Below, piece after piece: positions 1-9,435 of a stretch of 63,301 nt of DNA. The notes beneath the pieces were generated by a model. The model was not told where the DNA came from, searched no databases, and worked only from the letters and a program-made list of their open reading frames with translations. The stretch is taken from assembly GCA_018266455.1 (NCBI GenBank), contig JAFEAJ010000021.1, positions 1 to 63,301 on the forward strand, read 5' to 3'. Positions within the stretch are counted from its first letter, which is position 1, and every line of letters starts with the position of its first letter. The DNA is from Bacteroidota bacterium. Lineage in GTDB: Bacteria > Bacteroidota > Bacteroidia > Chitinophagales > Chitinophagaceae. The translations under genes were made by a program, and so were the position numbers.

Positions 1-89
1 TATTTTTCAGTATTATACCATTTTGTTTGAGCAAATGTTGATGTGCAGACCCACGCCAACACTGCAAACAGTGATAGGAGTTTTCTCAT
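1..89 (-). CDS. Secreted protein, N-terminal fragment (runs off left edge)
   Basis: Only the first 29 codons lie in the window. The ATG is at 87-89 on the minus strand and the reading frame stays open to the edge. The translation begins MRKLLSLFAVLAWVCTSTFA followed by QTKWYNTEK, a classical Sec signal peptide with likely cleavage after the A of TFA. The start closely resembles that of the SusC gene at 5087 (MRKFLTLFAVLVCC...), also at the nucleotide level. The mature part does not begin with the usual SusC carboxypeptidase-like domain, so the protein family cannot be named. The call as a real gene rests on the signal peptide alone. Confidence 0.6.
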   Translation of the reverse strand, partial: MRKLLSLFAVLAWVCTSTFAQTKWYNTEK

Positions 90-310
90 GTGTAGTGAGT
101 TTTGATTTTGAGGCCGTAAATATAGAACAATTAATTTTTCATAAAAAAAAGTGAAAAAATTAATTTTCTTTTAATATTTAATACATAGACAACCTCATTT
201 TAAGAAACGCTGCAATATAATGTGCCGAGACAAAGGAGCTATGCCTTAACTTTCGGGCTCGTTCTTTTATTGGTAATACCAGACCAATTCCCAAATCGAA
301 GCGTGCAAAC

Positions 311-343
311 AAAAAAAGCGGCAGTGTTATCTGTCGCTTTTTT
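311..343 (-). terminator. Rho-independent terminator of the SusC-SusD operon
   Basis: A 7-bp stem (318-324 with 331-337, one G-T wobble) closes a 6-nt loop. It is flanked by seven A's on the left and six T's on the right, so it could work in both directions. On the minus strand it lies about 30 nt after the SusD stop codon and is followed by seven T's. Confidence 0.7.
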
Positions 344-372
344 GCATATCTATAAATCTGAGGATAAATAAC

Positions 373-1812
373 CTAGGGCATCCAAAACAGCTTAGCAGAA
401 ACCAGGTCCTGCCCGCCCGGCAAAGCAGCGACGCCAGTCTTCCAGTTTGTCGAGTTAGATGCAGATTCGTTTGAAGGGTAAGTAAGTCTTAAAGGCAGGT
501 TTCCATGAGCGCCAACGGGAGGGCTAACCACATCAATGTCAGGATACCCTAATCGCCTGATATCTGTCCAGGAATCCCAATTCATGTTATAATTTGCAAT
601 CCATTCCTGGTAGCCCAGTTTTTGTTGCCAGGTCCCCGTAGCTGTTGCATAGTTTACAGATGGTTGTGCCAGGTAAGCTATAGCATCTGAAGCGGCTCCT
701 CCCCAGAATTCTATTGAAGCGGTTACTGCGTTGTTATAATGAGACTGGGCAGTGCCACCCACAGCAATACCTCTTTCAACAGCCTCTGCTAATAAAAACT
801 CTGCCTGTGAATAGTTTAATAGAACACCAGGGTAGCCGGCAACTTGCAATTGAGCTGAAAAATCGGAAAACGCACCGTACCCGTTGCCATTACCTGGGAT
901 TCCCCCGCTATAACTGCCATTGTACTTAGTGAAATATAAAGGTAGCCTTGGATCGTTCCAAGATACCATGGTGCTTACCAGTAAACTTGCTGGAACAAAA
1001 TCATGCCGGCCACTGTAAACCAATGCCTGCCATATTGGGTTAGAATTATTCGGGGAACTGGGGTCATAAGCCAGCAAAGCATTATCATCATTAGAACTGA
1101 AAACTCCCGCTGCAACTGCTTTCAATACTGCTGAGGATGCGGTTGTGGCATCAACATCTGCCAGTCGTATTGCCATTTTAAGTTCCAATGTTGCGGCAAA
1201 TTTCTTCCAAGCAGCTACATTGCCGCCATAAATTAAATCGGCTGCCCCAAAAGATGCAGCGTTTGTATTCAGGCCTGCTATACAAGTATCCAACCTTGTA
1301 AGGAGATCACTATATATAGTCTTCGCATCGTCATATTTAGGAAAGGGGATGGAATTGTTTAGTGCTTCAGTATAAGGGATATCCCCATAGGTATTCAATA
1401 ATAAATCATAAGTGTACACTTCTAATATATCTGCTATGCGCATGTCATTAATAGCAATGGCAGGATCCAAAACATCAGAAGCAAAATGGCTTTTTGCTGC
1501 CTGTAAGTTGGCTAATGCCCCTTCATATAAGCTATTCCACCAGCCTGCGTTAGCCTGGTAGGCAGCAAAATTATATTGAGCTTCATAAACGTAAGAATTC
1601 TCTGTCCATTCCTGTGATATTACCCTAAAAGGAGCGGTAGCAACAGAAGTAGTAGTGAAATTATCAACCAATGCTTTTTCTCCCATAGTAAACAATGTTG
1701 AAGAAGGCACGTTTGAAGCTGCTTTTGTGTTCACATTAAGCCCTGTAATATCCTTGGTACATGCGGACAAAAGCATATTAGAAGCAATGAGTATAAAACT
1801 AAGTTTCTTCAT
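373..1812 (-). CDS. SusD/RagB-like outer-membrane lipoprotein
   Basis: 479 aa. The N-terminus MKKLSFILIASNMLLSAC is a lipoprotein signal with lipobox LSAC, predicting a lipid-anchored surface protein. The segment with WWNSLYEGALANLQAAK (about residues 90-107) and the C-terminal AKLFWMP are typical of the SusD-like_2 group, which caps the SusC pore and binds the ligand before import. It lies 11 bp after the SusC gene on the same strand, so the two form one operon ending in a terminator. No glycoside hydrolase, sulfatase or peptidase is next to the pair, so the imported substrate (glycan or peptide) cannot be read from context. Confidence 0.93.
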   Translation of the reverse strand: MKKLSFILIASNMLLSACTKDITGLNVNTKAASNVPSSTLFTMGEKALVDNFTTTSVATAPFRVISQEWTENSYVYEAQYNFAAYQANAGWWNSLYEGALANLQAAKSHFASDVLDPAIAINDMRIADILEVYTYDLLLNTYGDIPYTEALNNSIPFPKYDDAKTIYSDLLTRLDTCIAGLNTNAASFGAADLIYGGNVAAWKKFAATLELKMAIRLADVDATTASSAVLKAVAAGVFSSNDDNALLAYDPSSPNNSNPIWQALVYSGRHDFVPASLLVSTMVSWNDPRLPLYFTKYNGSYSGGIPGNGNGYGAFSDFSAQLQVAGYPGVLLNYSQAEFLLAEAVERGIAVGGTAQSHYNNAVTASIEFWGGAASDAIAYLAQPSVNYATATGTWQQKLGYQEWIANYNMNWDSWTDIRRLGYPDIDVVSPPVGAHGNLPLRLTYPSNESASNSTNWKTGVAALPGGQDLVSAKLFWMP

Positions 1813-1823
1813 TTTTTTAAATT

Positions 1824-4800
1824 TTAGAATTTAAATTTAACGGAACCTCCTACTGTTCTTATTGAAGGATAAGAGCCATTCTGGAAACCAATAGAAGCAT
1901 TGCCGGAGGCCTGGCCTTGTTCCGGATCTGCATAAGGTATGTTTTTGTGGATGATCCATAAATTTCTGCCTGTCAGGGCTATATCAATTCCTTTTATAAA
2001 GCTTGCCCCTTTTTCAAAAGTTTTGCCAGGTATTGAATACACAATCGCAAGTTCTCTCAATTTAATATAGCTGGCATCATAAACAAATTCCTGGTGCGAT
2101 TCAGCGCCGCTAAGAGAACCAAATGTCCATGCTCCATTATCCAGGCTTGATTCATCAACCCTGGTTGAATTCGGCTTTCCATCAGCAGTTACACCTTTAA
2201 AAATATAACCACCGCCACTGGATAAAGAACCTCTTACTTCACCACCAGTGCTGTTCTTGCCTGCAGTTCTAGGATATAAGCCGGAGAATGATCCATAATC
2301 CATGTCTAAGGAATAAACCTTTCCGCCGTGGCTCATGTCAATTAAAAAGCTTAATGCTATGTTTTTATATCGAAGAGTGTTATTGATGCCGCCAATCCAA
2401 TCCGGGTTAGGTGTGCCTAAATCATTGTACTGGCCGGGTTTTAAAACCGGATATCCATTTGAGGAATCAATCAGCCTTTGCCCGTTTAGATAAGTATAGG
2501 CTGTGCCTTGCAACTGGTAAGGTTTTCCGGGTTCGGCAACCAAACGGACTGAATTCTGGTAATCCGAAACATCATATAGGGGCTGATTGTTATAAAGGGA
2601 GAGCACTTTCTGTTTGTTTGTGCTCCAATTGATGTTCATTTCCCAGGAAAAATCTCTTGTTCGCAAAGGAATCAGGTTAACACCGATTTCAACTCCTGAG
2701 TTTTGCACAGTGCCTCCGTTAACATAGAAAGTAGAAAAACCAGTAGAAGTAGAAACACTGGCAGGCATAATTTGATTAATCTGCCTGGCATGATAATAGG
2801 TCACATTAAAGCCAATCCTTTCGTTGAGAAAACTTGCTTCAATGCCAGTTTCCCATGATTTTTGCCGTTCTGGTACAAGGTTGGGGTTGTTGTTTGTTGA
2901 AGGCGTAGAAAACATGGTTTGCCCATTAATAGGTGTCTGTGCCACATAAGTGTTTGCAGTGCTGAATATAGGAGCATCGCCTCCTACCTCAGCATAATTG
3001 CCCCATACTTTGCCATGAGATAACCAATCCAGGCTTTTCAGCAATTGACTGAATTGGAAATTTAGGGATACAGAAGGGTAGTAATATGCATTATTTTTTT
3101 TGGGGAGCGTTGAAGACTGGTCTCTGCGCAAAGTTGCATCCAAGGTCAATAATTCTTTATATCCCAAAGTAGCTCCCGCATAAAGGCCATCTACTTCTTT
3201 TTGCCCATAATACTCCGATGGCGCCGGTGGGGTTTTCACAGAATTAGATAAAGCAAAAAAGCCTGGCACAACTAATCCCCCACTTGTTGCTTCATTAATG
3301 TTCTGCGATGTGGTTTGCCTTACGTTCCCTCCCAATAAAGCTTTCAGGTTAATGCTTTCCCCAATATTTTTATTCAAATTGAGCATCAGGTCATAATTGG
3401 TCTCGTCAAACTGCCCGTCATACCTGTAGTAATAGGGAGTATAAGTGCTGCCAATATCCTGCCTTAGTTCCATTCTTTGTGAATAATAATCTTTAGCCAC
3501 CCTTGCCATTGCTGTTAAGAAAGAATTGACCTTCCAGTCAACATGCACATTCCCGAAATATCGTGTCCGGCTATCGCTTTCATAATTTTTGTATACAAAC
3601 CAATAAGGGTTGTCATGATATGCCGGGGTGGTTTTGATTGATGAGATGCCAATTTGCGAAAGCGAAGTGTTCGCTGTATAGGCGGGTATTTGCCAGTTCC
3701 ATGTAGCGTTGGTATGGCTGTTGAAATAATCGGTTTTTAGTTGCTGAATATTTATGTTCGTTGGCCACCATTGCCTGAAATCAGCCATTGAGCCCAATTG
3801 CCCTCCATAAGAGCCGTAAGGATAGATATATCTGTTAATAGCAGCATTATCGGAATATTCTATAGCGCCACCAACAGACAAATTATCAAGAATTTTATGG
3901 GTAGCGGAAAAACTGATCAGGTTCTTTTTCAAACTGCTGTTCGGTATAAAATCATTGTCTGCGTCATGGGTATAACCTATCTTATACAGCCCTTTATCGC
4001 TTGAACCATTTACATATATACTTGTTGATGTGGTTACCGGCTTCACATAAAAGTCTGTGGGGTTGTGATGGGCTGCCGGTTGCCATGGAGTGGCCTTTCC
4101 ATAGTTTGGGTCACCTGGCATAAATGACTGCCAATTATACACCATTTGTGTGGGGTCATAAGCTGGGCCGGTCGCAGCATCATTAGGCGTCTCAACAACG
4201 GGCACAGGGGTGGCGCTGAAAAAAGTTGGATAAGTTGAAAAGCCAAGGCTTCCGGCGTAGCCTTCGCCATATTCGGTTTGATAGGTTGGTAATGTTGAAT
4301 TGTCAAAAGAACCAATTGTTGCACCAAAGCTTGCTACCACGCCCAAGCCCTTCTTTTTGTTCCCTTTCTTGGTAGTTATCATCACTACTCCATTTGATGC
4401 CCTCGAACCATAAAGCGCAGAAGCAGCCGCTCCTTTTAATACACTGACAGACTCGATATCGTCAGGATTTAAATCCGAAGCTGCATTGCCTAAGTCATAA
4501 CCGCCCTGGCTCTGGTTGGCATTGTCGTAAGGCACGCCGTCAATGACAAATAAAGCCTGGTTGCTTTGCGTTAAACTTTTGATGCCTCGCAGAATTACAT
4601 TTGTTGATCCTCCCATGGAATTTTCCTGAGTAATTTGCAAGCCGGAAATTTTACCTGACAAATTGCTAACGGGGTTCATTGTTACTGCAGATTTGTTCAA
4701 GTCATCTCCACTGATTTGTTGTGCAGAATAGGGGAGCGTATTCCTGTTCCTTTTGATGCCTAACGCCGTTGTTACTACTACTTCCTGAAGAGTGGCTTCA

Positions 4801-5087
4801 TTGCGCGAAACGGATATATTGACAGTGTTTTCCGAACCGATTTGCGCTTCATTATTTTTTATGCCGGTGCTTGAAACCACCAGGACGTCACCCTGCTTGG
4901 CCTTAATTGTAAAAAAACCATTTTCATCGGCAAAAACACCTGCTTTAGAACCCTTGATGTGAATGGTGGCATAAGGCACAGGCTGGCCTTGTTGATCTGT
5001 TACCCTTCCAGTAATTTGCCTGGTTTGGGAGAATGCTGGTATAGAGCAACATACCAGTACTGCGAACAGTGTTAGAAATTTTCTCAT
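1824..5087 (-). CDS. SusC/RagA-type TonB-dependent outer-membrane transporter
   Basis: 1087 aa. Signal peptide MRKFLTLFAVLVCCSIPAFS, then a carboxypeptidase-regulatory-like domain starting QTRQITGRVTDQQGQPVPYA (residues 21 to about 110). A TonB-dependent plug follows (about 110-240; contains LRGIKSLTQSNQALFVIDGVPYD-type SusC signature and ALYGSRASNGVVMITTKKG), then a 22-strand-type barrel to the C-terminal KFKF. This is the full usual length. It imports the ligand handed over by the adjacent SusD using TonB energy. No anti-sigma/ECF pair is beside it. Control may act through the direct repeats at 5240-5294 upstream. Confidence 0.95.
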   Translation of the reverse strand: MRKFLTLFAVLVCCSIPAFSQTRQITGRVTDQQGQPVPYATIHIKGSKAGVFADENGFFTIKAKQGDVLVVSSTGIKNNEAQIGSENTVNISVSRNEATLQEVVVTTALGIKRNRNTLPYSAQQISGDDLNKSAVTMNPVSNLSGKISGLQITQENSMGGSTNVILRGIKSLTQSNQALFVIDGVPYDNANQSQGGYDLGNAASDLNPDDIESVSVLKGAAASALYGSRASNGVVMITTKKGNKKKGLGVVASFGATIGSFDNSTLPTYQTEYGEGYAGSLGFSTYPTFFSATPVPVVETPNDAATGPAYDPTQMVYNWQSFMPGDPNYGKATPWQPAAHHNPTDFYVKPVTTSTSIYVNGSSDKGLYKIGYTHDADNDFIPNSSLKKNLISFSATHKILDNLSVGGAIEYSDNAAINRYIYPYGSYGGQLGSMADFRQWWPTNINIQQLKTDYFNSHTNATWNWQIPAYTANTSLSQIGISSIKTTPAYHDNPYWFVYKNYESDSRTRYFGNVHVDWKVNSFLTAMARVAKDYYSQRMELRQDIGSTYTPYYYRYDGQFDETNYDLMLNLNKNIGESINLKALLGGNVRQTTSQNINEATSGGLVVPGFFALSNSVKTPPAPSEYYGQKEVDGLYAGATLGYKELLTLDATLRRDQSSTLPKKNNAYYYPSVSLNFQFSQLLKSLDWLSHGKVWGNYAEVGGDAPIFSTANTYVAQTPINGQTMFSTPSTNNNPNLVPERQKSWETGIEASFLNERIGFNVTYYHARQINQIMPASVSTSTGFSTFYVNGGTVQNSGVEIGVNLIPLRTRDFSWEMNINWSTNKQKVLSLYNNQPLYDVSDYQNSVRLVAEPGKPYQLQGTAYTYLNGQRLIDSSNGYPVLKPGQYNDLGTPNPDWIGGINNTLRYKNIALSFLIDMSHGGKVYSLDMDYGSFSGLYPRTAGKNSTGGEVRGSLSSGGGYIFKGVTADGKPNSTRVDESSLDNGAWTFGSLSGAESHQEFVYDASYIKLRELAIVYSIPGKTFEKGASFIKGIDIALTGRNLWIIHKNIPYADPEQGQASGNASIGFQNGSYPSIRTVGGSVKFKF

Positions 5088-5239
5088 GTAATGTGTGGTT
5101 TAGTTAATATTCAAAACAGCAAAAGATATATGATATATTAATTGCCCATAAAAAGCAAATAATAATTAATACTAAAAATCAAGTACATAAAGCAGCACAC
5201 CAAACATGTTAAAATTTAATTTGGTATAGCATCACCTTA

Positions 5240-5294
5240 TTTTACGTAAGTCAAAAGGAGTGTGTGATTAATTTTGCGTAGGTCAAAAAGGAGT
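5240..5294 (-). promoter_or_regulatory. Direct repeat upstream of the SusC gene, possible regulator site
   Basis: Two near-identical copies of a TTTTrCGTArGTCAAAA-like motif followed by GGAGT start at 5240 and 5272. The 32-bp spacing is about three helical turns. They lie 153-207 bp upstream of the SusC start in a 265-bp gap between the SusC gene and the HHH gene. Tandem sites on the same DNA face suggest a dimeric activator; which one is not known. Confidence 0.4.
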
Positions 5295-5352
5295 AAATGT
5301 GTGTTAAAGACAATTCAATTGTTAAAACTGCTGCAATTAAAATTAAAAATTA

Positions 5353-7461
5353 TTACCAACCAAAAATTGTTTGCAATTTAATTTCTGATTTTATGTTCCC
5401 TCTTATTTCTTCTAAGCCCGAACCGATAGTATTTTGATTTGCATAAATGGTTTGAGACCACCTTAACCATGCGGTTAAAAAAATGGGCCTGTTGTTGTTG
5501 AACTGGAAGATTTTTTTGAAGTTGTAATTGACATTGGCATAATACCTAAGCCCTTTGCCATAAAAGGAAGGGGCTGCATAATAATACAACACATCGCTTT
5601 CATAGGCATAAATGCGCGAATTATACCCTGCCGTTTCAAAATATTGAAGGCGCAAATTGCAGGAAAATTTTTTATAAAAAGGAGCATAACGCCAGTCTGT
5701 AAAGATAGTGAACCCCTGTTCCTTATCAGGCGACTGCTTATTATACCATACTGCCTCAACCCGGTTACGGCACCCAATTGCTTTTGTGATACGAATATTA
5801 GCTTCAGCCCGCCAGCCCTCGCGTGAAACAAAAGCCAACTGATGGGTTGGCGCACTCATGTTGGAAGTATTGTGTCGCTTGCGCTCATTTTTATATCGCA
5901 CATAAATAGAAAAAATTTTATTTGGCTGATAATTAAGCTGGGCCAGGTAATCTCTTCCTGCCCCAGGTGCATCAACCCCGTACTCCAGCCATGGAAATTT
6001 GTAGATATCGAAATATGCGCCAATATTCCAGGCAGAAGACGGGCGCACCAAAATGGATGAATAAAAGCCGCTCTCGTTGTTCACGTCAGTATTTTTGGTA
6101 AAAGCATTTGCATATAAAGATTGGTATGCCCTGTCAATTTTACGATGAAGAAGAGAAATGTCTATTGTAGGGCTAATGCTGATCAATGTGCCGTTTATAA
6201 AAGCGGAATGAAAATTTTTGTCGACAGCAGCTTCGCCGAAGAAATGGATATTGCGAAAAGTGAAACTGTAATCAACACTTTCATTATTCCATGATTTGCC
6301 TTGCAGGGCAAATAAATTATAAGGTTGACTTTGCTTTATGATGGGTTTTGAAAAAAAATAGCTGATAACGTTTGCGCCTATCCTAAACCCGGATTGGATA
6401 AAGCTGATATTGCCTCCTAATGCAGTTTGCCGTAACAGGTTTCGGTCGGCAATTTCGGCTTCTGTCCGGTGATAACCGGATGGCTGTAATGAACTGACAT
6501 AGTCCTGCCGGCCAGATGAATCAGCAACCAGGTTAGCGCTTAATTTTCTTAGTGAAGCGAATGCTGTTGCCTGCCAGCGCCCTTTTTGCAGGGTGATGCC
6601 TGCCCCGCGGTGAAAATTAAATTCCCCGGCAGAATTGTAAGGCCGTAATACAGCAGATTGTCTTTTTATATTGAGCACATTGGAACTCCAGGCAAATGCA
6701 AAGCCCTGCCATTGGATCAGCCCCTGCCCAAGATTTACGGTAAAATCTCCTATAGCAAGCGACTTAACCATGCCCATATTTTTTGAAAAAAAATGGAATG
6801 AATAAAAATCAAATCCATATTTCTGAGTTCCTTTGAAAAACTGCTCGCCTGCATCCTTATCGCCTGCCAACCCGAATTGCATAAGGTCTTTGTATTGATA
6901 TTTATACCGGAAGAAAATTTTTTGCGGGCTGCCGAGATAATAGGATGACGGCCTTATGGGTTTAATATAACCTTTCGCTTTCTCCAATTGCAGTGAAGTT
7001 CTTGCAAGCAAATAGTTTTCTCCTCCCTTCCACCTTCGTCTCAGGATTTCGCTAAATGAATACTCGTTGCTTACTTTTATGAAAGGGAATATGCTTTTTA
7101 TGGTATTAATATCCCATCCCGGTATTGCCTGTAGTTCATAAATGCTCAGCAGCTTTCCGAACAGTTTCCGATAACTAAAAAAATTTTGCATCTGCAAAGC
7201 GGTCAACAATTGCAGGTTTTCCAAATCGTTTTCTTCTGCAGTGTTCAGGTTAATCGGATGTTTTCTGTATGCTTCCAGTGCCTGCCAGTAAGCATCATCA
7301 TCAGTAGCTGCATCATTTCTTTCCGCAATGTTTTCATATTGCTGCTCATTTATTAAGGGAGAAGGCTCATTTTCCTGCGCCATGCATTTAAGACAAAAAA
7401 ATAAAGCAGGCAATATGAGCAACGGTTTCTTCACAGCATTATTTATTTTCTTCAAATGCAT
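5353..7461 (-). CDS. Helix-hairpin-helix domain protein with probable outer-membrane barrel
   Basis: 702 aa. A signal peptide (hydrophobic LLILPALFFCLKCMA, about residues 14-28) is followed by a ComEA-like helix-hairpin-helix region at about 68-130 (INLNTAEENDLENLQLL, then SIYELQAIPGWDINTIKSIFPFI). The remaining 570 residues are rich in alternating aromatic beta strands (for example YYANVNYNFKKIFQF), as in outer-membrane barrels. This architecture recurs in Bacteroidota without an assigned function. The gene start overlaps the end of the upstream gene by 23 bp, so the two are co-transcribed and probably translationally coupled. The HHH part could bind DNA or may only be a structural repeat; no nuclease motif is visible. 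Confidence 0.75.
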   Translation of the reverse strand: MHLKKINNAVKKPLLILPALFFCLKCMAQENEPSPLINEQQYENIAERNDAATDDDAYWQALEAYRKHPINLNTAEENDLENLQLLTALQMQNFFSYRKLFGKLLSIYELQAIPGWDINTIKSIFPFIKVSNEYSFSEILRRRWKGGENYLLARTSLQLEKAKGYIKPIRPSSYYLGSPQKIFFRYKYQYKDLMQFGLAGDKDAGEQFFKGTQKYGFDFYSFHFFSKNMGMVKSLAIGDFTVNLGQGLIQWQGFAFAWSSNVLNIKRQSAVLRPYNSAGEFNFHRGAGITLQKGRWQATAFASLRKLSANLVADSSGRQDYVSSLQPSGYHRTEAEIADRNLLRQTALGGNISFIQSGFRIGANVISYFFSKPIIKQSQPYNLFALQGKSWNNESVDYSFTFRNIHFFGEAAVDKNFHSAFINGTLISISPTIDISLLHRKIDRAYQSLYANAFTKNTDVNNESGFYSSILVRPSSAWNIGAYFDIYKFPWLEYGVDAPGAGRDYLAQLNYQPNKIFSIYVRYKNERKRHNTSNMSAPTHQLAFVSREGWRAEANIRITKAIGCRNRVEAVWYNKQSPDKEQGFTIFTDWRYAPFYKKFSCNLRLQYFETAGYNSRIYAYESDVLYYYAAPSFYGKGLRYYANVNYNFKKIFQFNNNRPIFLTAWLRWSQTIYANQNTIGSGLEEIRGNIKSEIKLQTIFGW

Positions 7462-8260
7462 ACTGGAGCAAAAGCCCGGGAGTAAGCCCCAGCTGAGGGT
7501 GATAGCCTACAGCAATGTCTATCCTAAAATGTTCCCACAACAAACCTATGCCGGCATAAGGAGAGGATGTTAGCGTTTGGATACCGGCCCGTGCAAAGAA
7601 CTGCTCGGCAAAAATATATTGCATTGCCGCATTTACATTGACTGGCTTATTTTCTTCTTTTACAATTTCTGCGCTTACGAAAACCTGTTTCGATGCTTCA
7701 TATCCCATGCCTATATTATACAGCGAAGCCAGTTTTTCTTCTGAATTTTTGCCCAGTTTCCCTCCCAATGGGTTATAAGCATGCAAGCCGAGGTGTGTCT
7801 TCTCTGCCGGATGGAACATGGCTGCAATTTCAAAATTTATGGCGCCCATATTGCCATACCCGGCCATCTGCACATGATAATAATTGAACTGAGCGCCAAT
7901 AGCTATCACTTTTCCTAAACTTTTTCCATAAGCAATGCCGATTTGCGATTCGTTGTAATCGGAATAACCAAAATAATTGGCCACTGCGCCGAAACTGCCG
8001 GATGATGTGGGCAAAGCAAAAGCAAATGAATAGAAGCTTGTTTCCTTCAGCAAAAACCGTTGTTCGCCATATACGCCTACGGCTGCATTATTGTAAGAAG
8101 CCAGTGCCGCCTGGTTGTTGGCAAATGAAAAAGCATCAGCAAATGTTTTACTGTATGTGGCTCCCAGCACATAATGTGCCCGAGCTGGAGAATGGATGAT
8201 TTGCCCAATGCCATGAAGCGAAATAAAGGATAAGAATAGTTGTTTTAATATTTTTTTCAC
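7439..8260 (-). CDS. Exported beta-barrel protein, PorV/UPF0164-like
   Basis: 273 aa. The N-terminus MKKILKQLFLSFISLHGIGQ has a short signal. The mature part contains many amphipathic strands with G/Y/F alternation (GAVANYFGYSDYNESQIGIAYG, IGAQFNYYHVQMAGYGN) and ends in aromatic-rich strands, a pattern of outer-membrane barrels. It precedes and overlaps the HHH-barrel gene, suggesting a two-component outer-membrane system. The exact family is uncertain; PorV-like is a judgement from overall look. It is divergent from folD, 104 bp away. Confidence 0.6.
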   Translation of the reverse strand: MKKILKQLFLSFISLHGIGQIIHSPARAHYVLGATYSKTFADAFSFANNQAALASYNNAAVGVYGEQRFLLKETSFYSFAFALPTSSGSFGAVANYFGYSDYNESQIGIAYGKSLGKVIAIGAQFNYYHVQMAGYGNMGAINFEIAAMFHPAEKTHLGLHAYNPLGGKLGKNSEEKLASLYNIGMGYEASKQVFVSAEIVKEENKPVNVNAAMQYIFAEQFFARAGIQTLTSSPYAGIGLLWEHFRIDIAVGYHPQLGLTPGLLLQYAFEENK

Positions 8261-8352
8261 CAGGTAAATTTTCCCGGAAGTTATTTTGTGCTCAAGTTTT
8301 CAACAATACCCTTTTGGTAGTAATGGTTAACCATTTCAATTGATGGGAACAT

Positions 8353-8360
8353 TAACTTTG
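8353..8360 (+). promoter_or_regulatory. folD promoter -7 box
   Basis: TAACTTTG matches the Bacteroidota -7 consensus TAnnTTTG exactly. It ends only 4 nt before the folD ATG at 8365, so the expected transcript would be leaderless or nearly so. No well-placed -33 TTG is seen at the usual spacing. Confidence 0.6.
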
Positions 8361-8364
8361 CGCC

Positions 8365-9240
8365 ATGCAAATTTTAGACGGACAAGCCGCATCACAGGCA
8401 ATAAAAGAATCGCTCAAAATACAGGTTGCGCAATTGGTTGCAGAAGGCAGGAAAGTGCCGCATCTTGCAGCAGTGCTGGTCGGGAACAATGGTGCCAGTG
8501 AAACTTATGTGGGAGCTAAAGTGAAAGCATGCGCGGAAATCGGTTTCAAATCTTCGCTGGTGCGGTTGGATGAAGGGATCAGCGAGAACAAACTGCTCGG
8601 CATAATTGATGAACTGAACAATAATATGGATGTAGATGGCATACTGGTACAGCTTCCTTTGCCCAAGCACATTTCAGATGAGAAAGTGATCAACGCCATT
8701 GATATTGCGAAAGATGTTGACGGTTTCCATCCGGTAAGCATTGGCCGCATGGTACAGGGGCAGCCATCGTTTGTGCCGGCAACGCCGCATGGCATTATGC
8801 TTTTGCTTCAGCATTATAAAATCGACACCAAAGGCATGCACGCGGTTGTGGTGGGCAGGAGCAATATTGTGGGCAGGCCAATCAGCATCCTGCTTAGCAG
8901 CAATGCCAGCCCGGGCAACTGTACTGTTACCATTTGCCATTCGCACACAAAAAACCTGAACGAGATGTGCCTGCAGGGCGATATTATTGTGGCTGCGCTC
9001 GGCAAGCCCGGATTTGTTACTGCCAATATGGTGAAAGAAGGGGCTATTATTATTGATGTGGGCATTACGCGGGTCCCCGATGCGAGCAAAAAAAGCGGCT
9101 ATGTTATAAAAGGCGACGTGAAGTTTGATGAAGTGGCGCCGAAATGCAGCTACATTACCCCGGTGCCCAAAGGCGTGGGGCCTATGACAATCGCTGCATT
9201 GATGAAGAACACGTTCAAGGCATGTGCAGAGAATAATTGA
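8365..9240 (+). CDS. folD: Bifunctional methylenetetrahydrofolate dehydrogenase / methenyltetrahydrofolate cyclohydrolase
   Basis: 291 aa, standard length. It interconverts 5,10-methylene-, 5,10-methenyl- and 10-formyl-tetrahydrofolate with NADP, supplying one-carbon units for purines and formyl-Met. Visible signatures: [17 protein letters not shown] with the catalytic Lys and Tyr region (about residues 48-64), [13 protein letters not shown] (about 92-104), the Rossmann-type [14 protein letters not shown] (about 165-178), and [15 protein letters not shown] near the C-terminus. The start is fixed by [10 protein letters not shown] and the adjacent -7 box. It leads a plus-strand run of core genes. 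Confidence 0.98.
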   Translation: MQILDGQAASQAIKESLKIQVAQLVAEGRKVPHLAAVLVGNNGASETYVGAKVKACAEIGFKSSLVRLDEGISENKLLGIIDELNNNMDVDGILVQLPLPKHISDEKVINAIDIAKDVDGFHPVSIGRMVQGQPSFVPATPHGIMLLLQHYKIDTKGMHAVVVGRSNIVGRPISILLSSNASPGNCTVTICHSHTKNLNEMCLQGDIIVAALGKPGFVTANMVKEGAIIIDVGITRVPDASKKSGYVIKGDVKFDEVAPKCSYITPVPKGVGPMTIAALMKNTFKACAENN

Positions 9241-9435
9241 TAAAGAGGGGAAGCAAATTTGATGTGGGATTGCTTTTTCTTGAGGTTGCTGTTTTGCACT
9301 GCTTAATATACTATTAGGGTATAATAATCCTTTTCGTTGCTGCCACATGGTTTTTCACCGGCAGTGTACCTTCGTGCTATAAGGCTCCGTACCATTTGTC
9401 GCCAAAGTCTGCGAAATTCTGGAACTTTGCAGCTC

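Noticed and set aside
8674..9348. 224-codon minus frame across folD
   Set aside because: Shadow of folD, whose motifs are complete; translation is His/Cys-rich and not protein-like.
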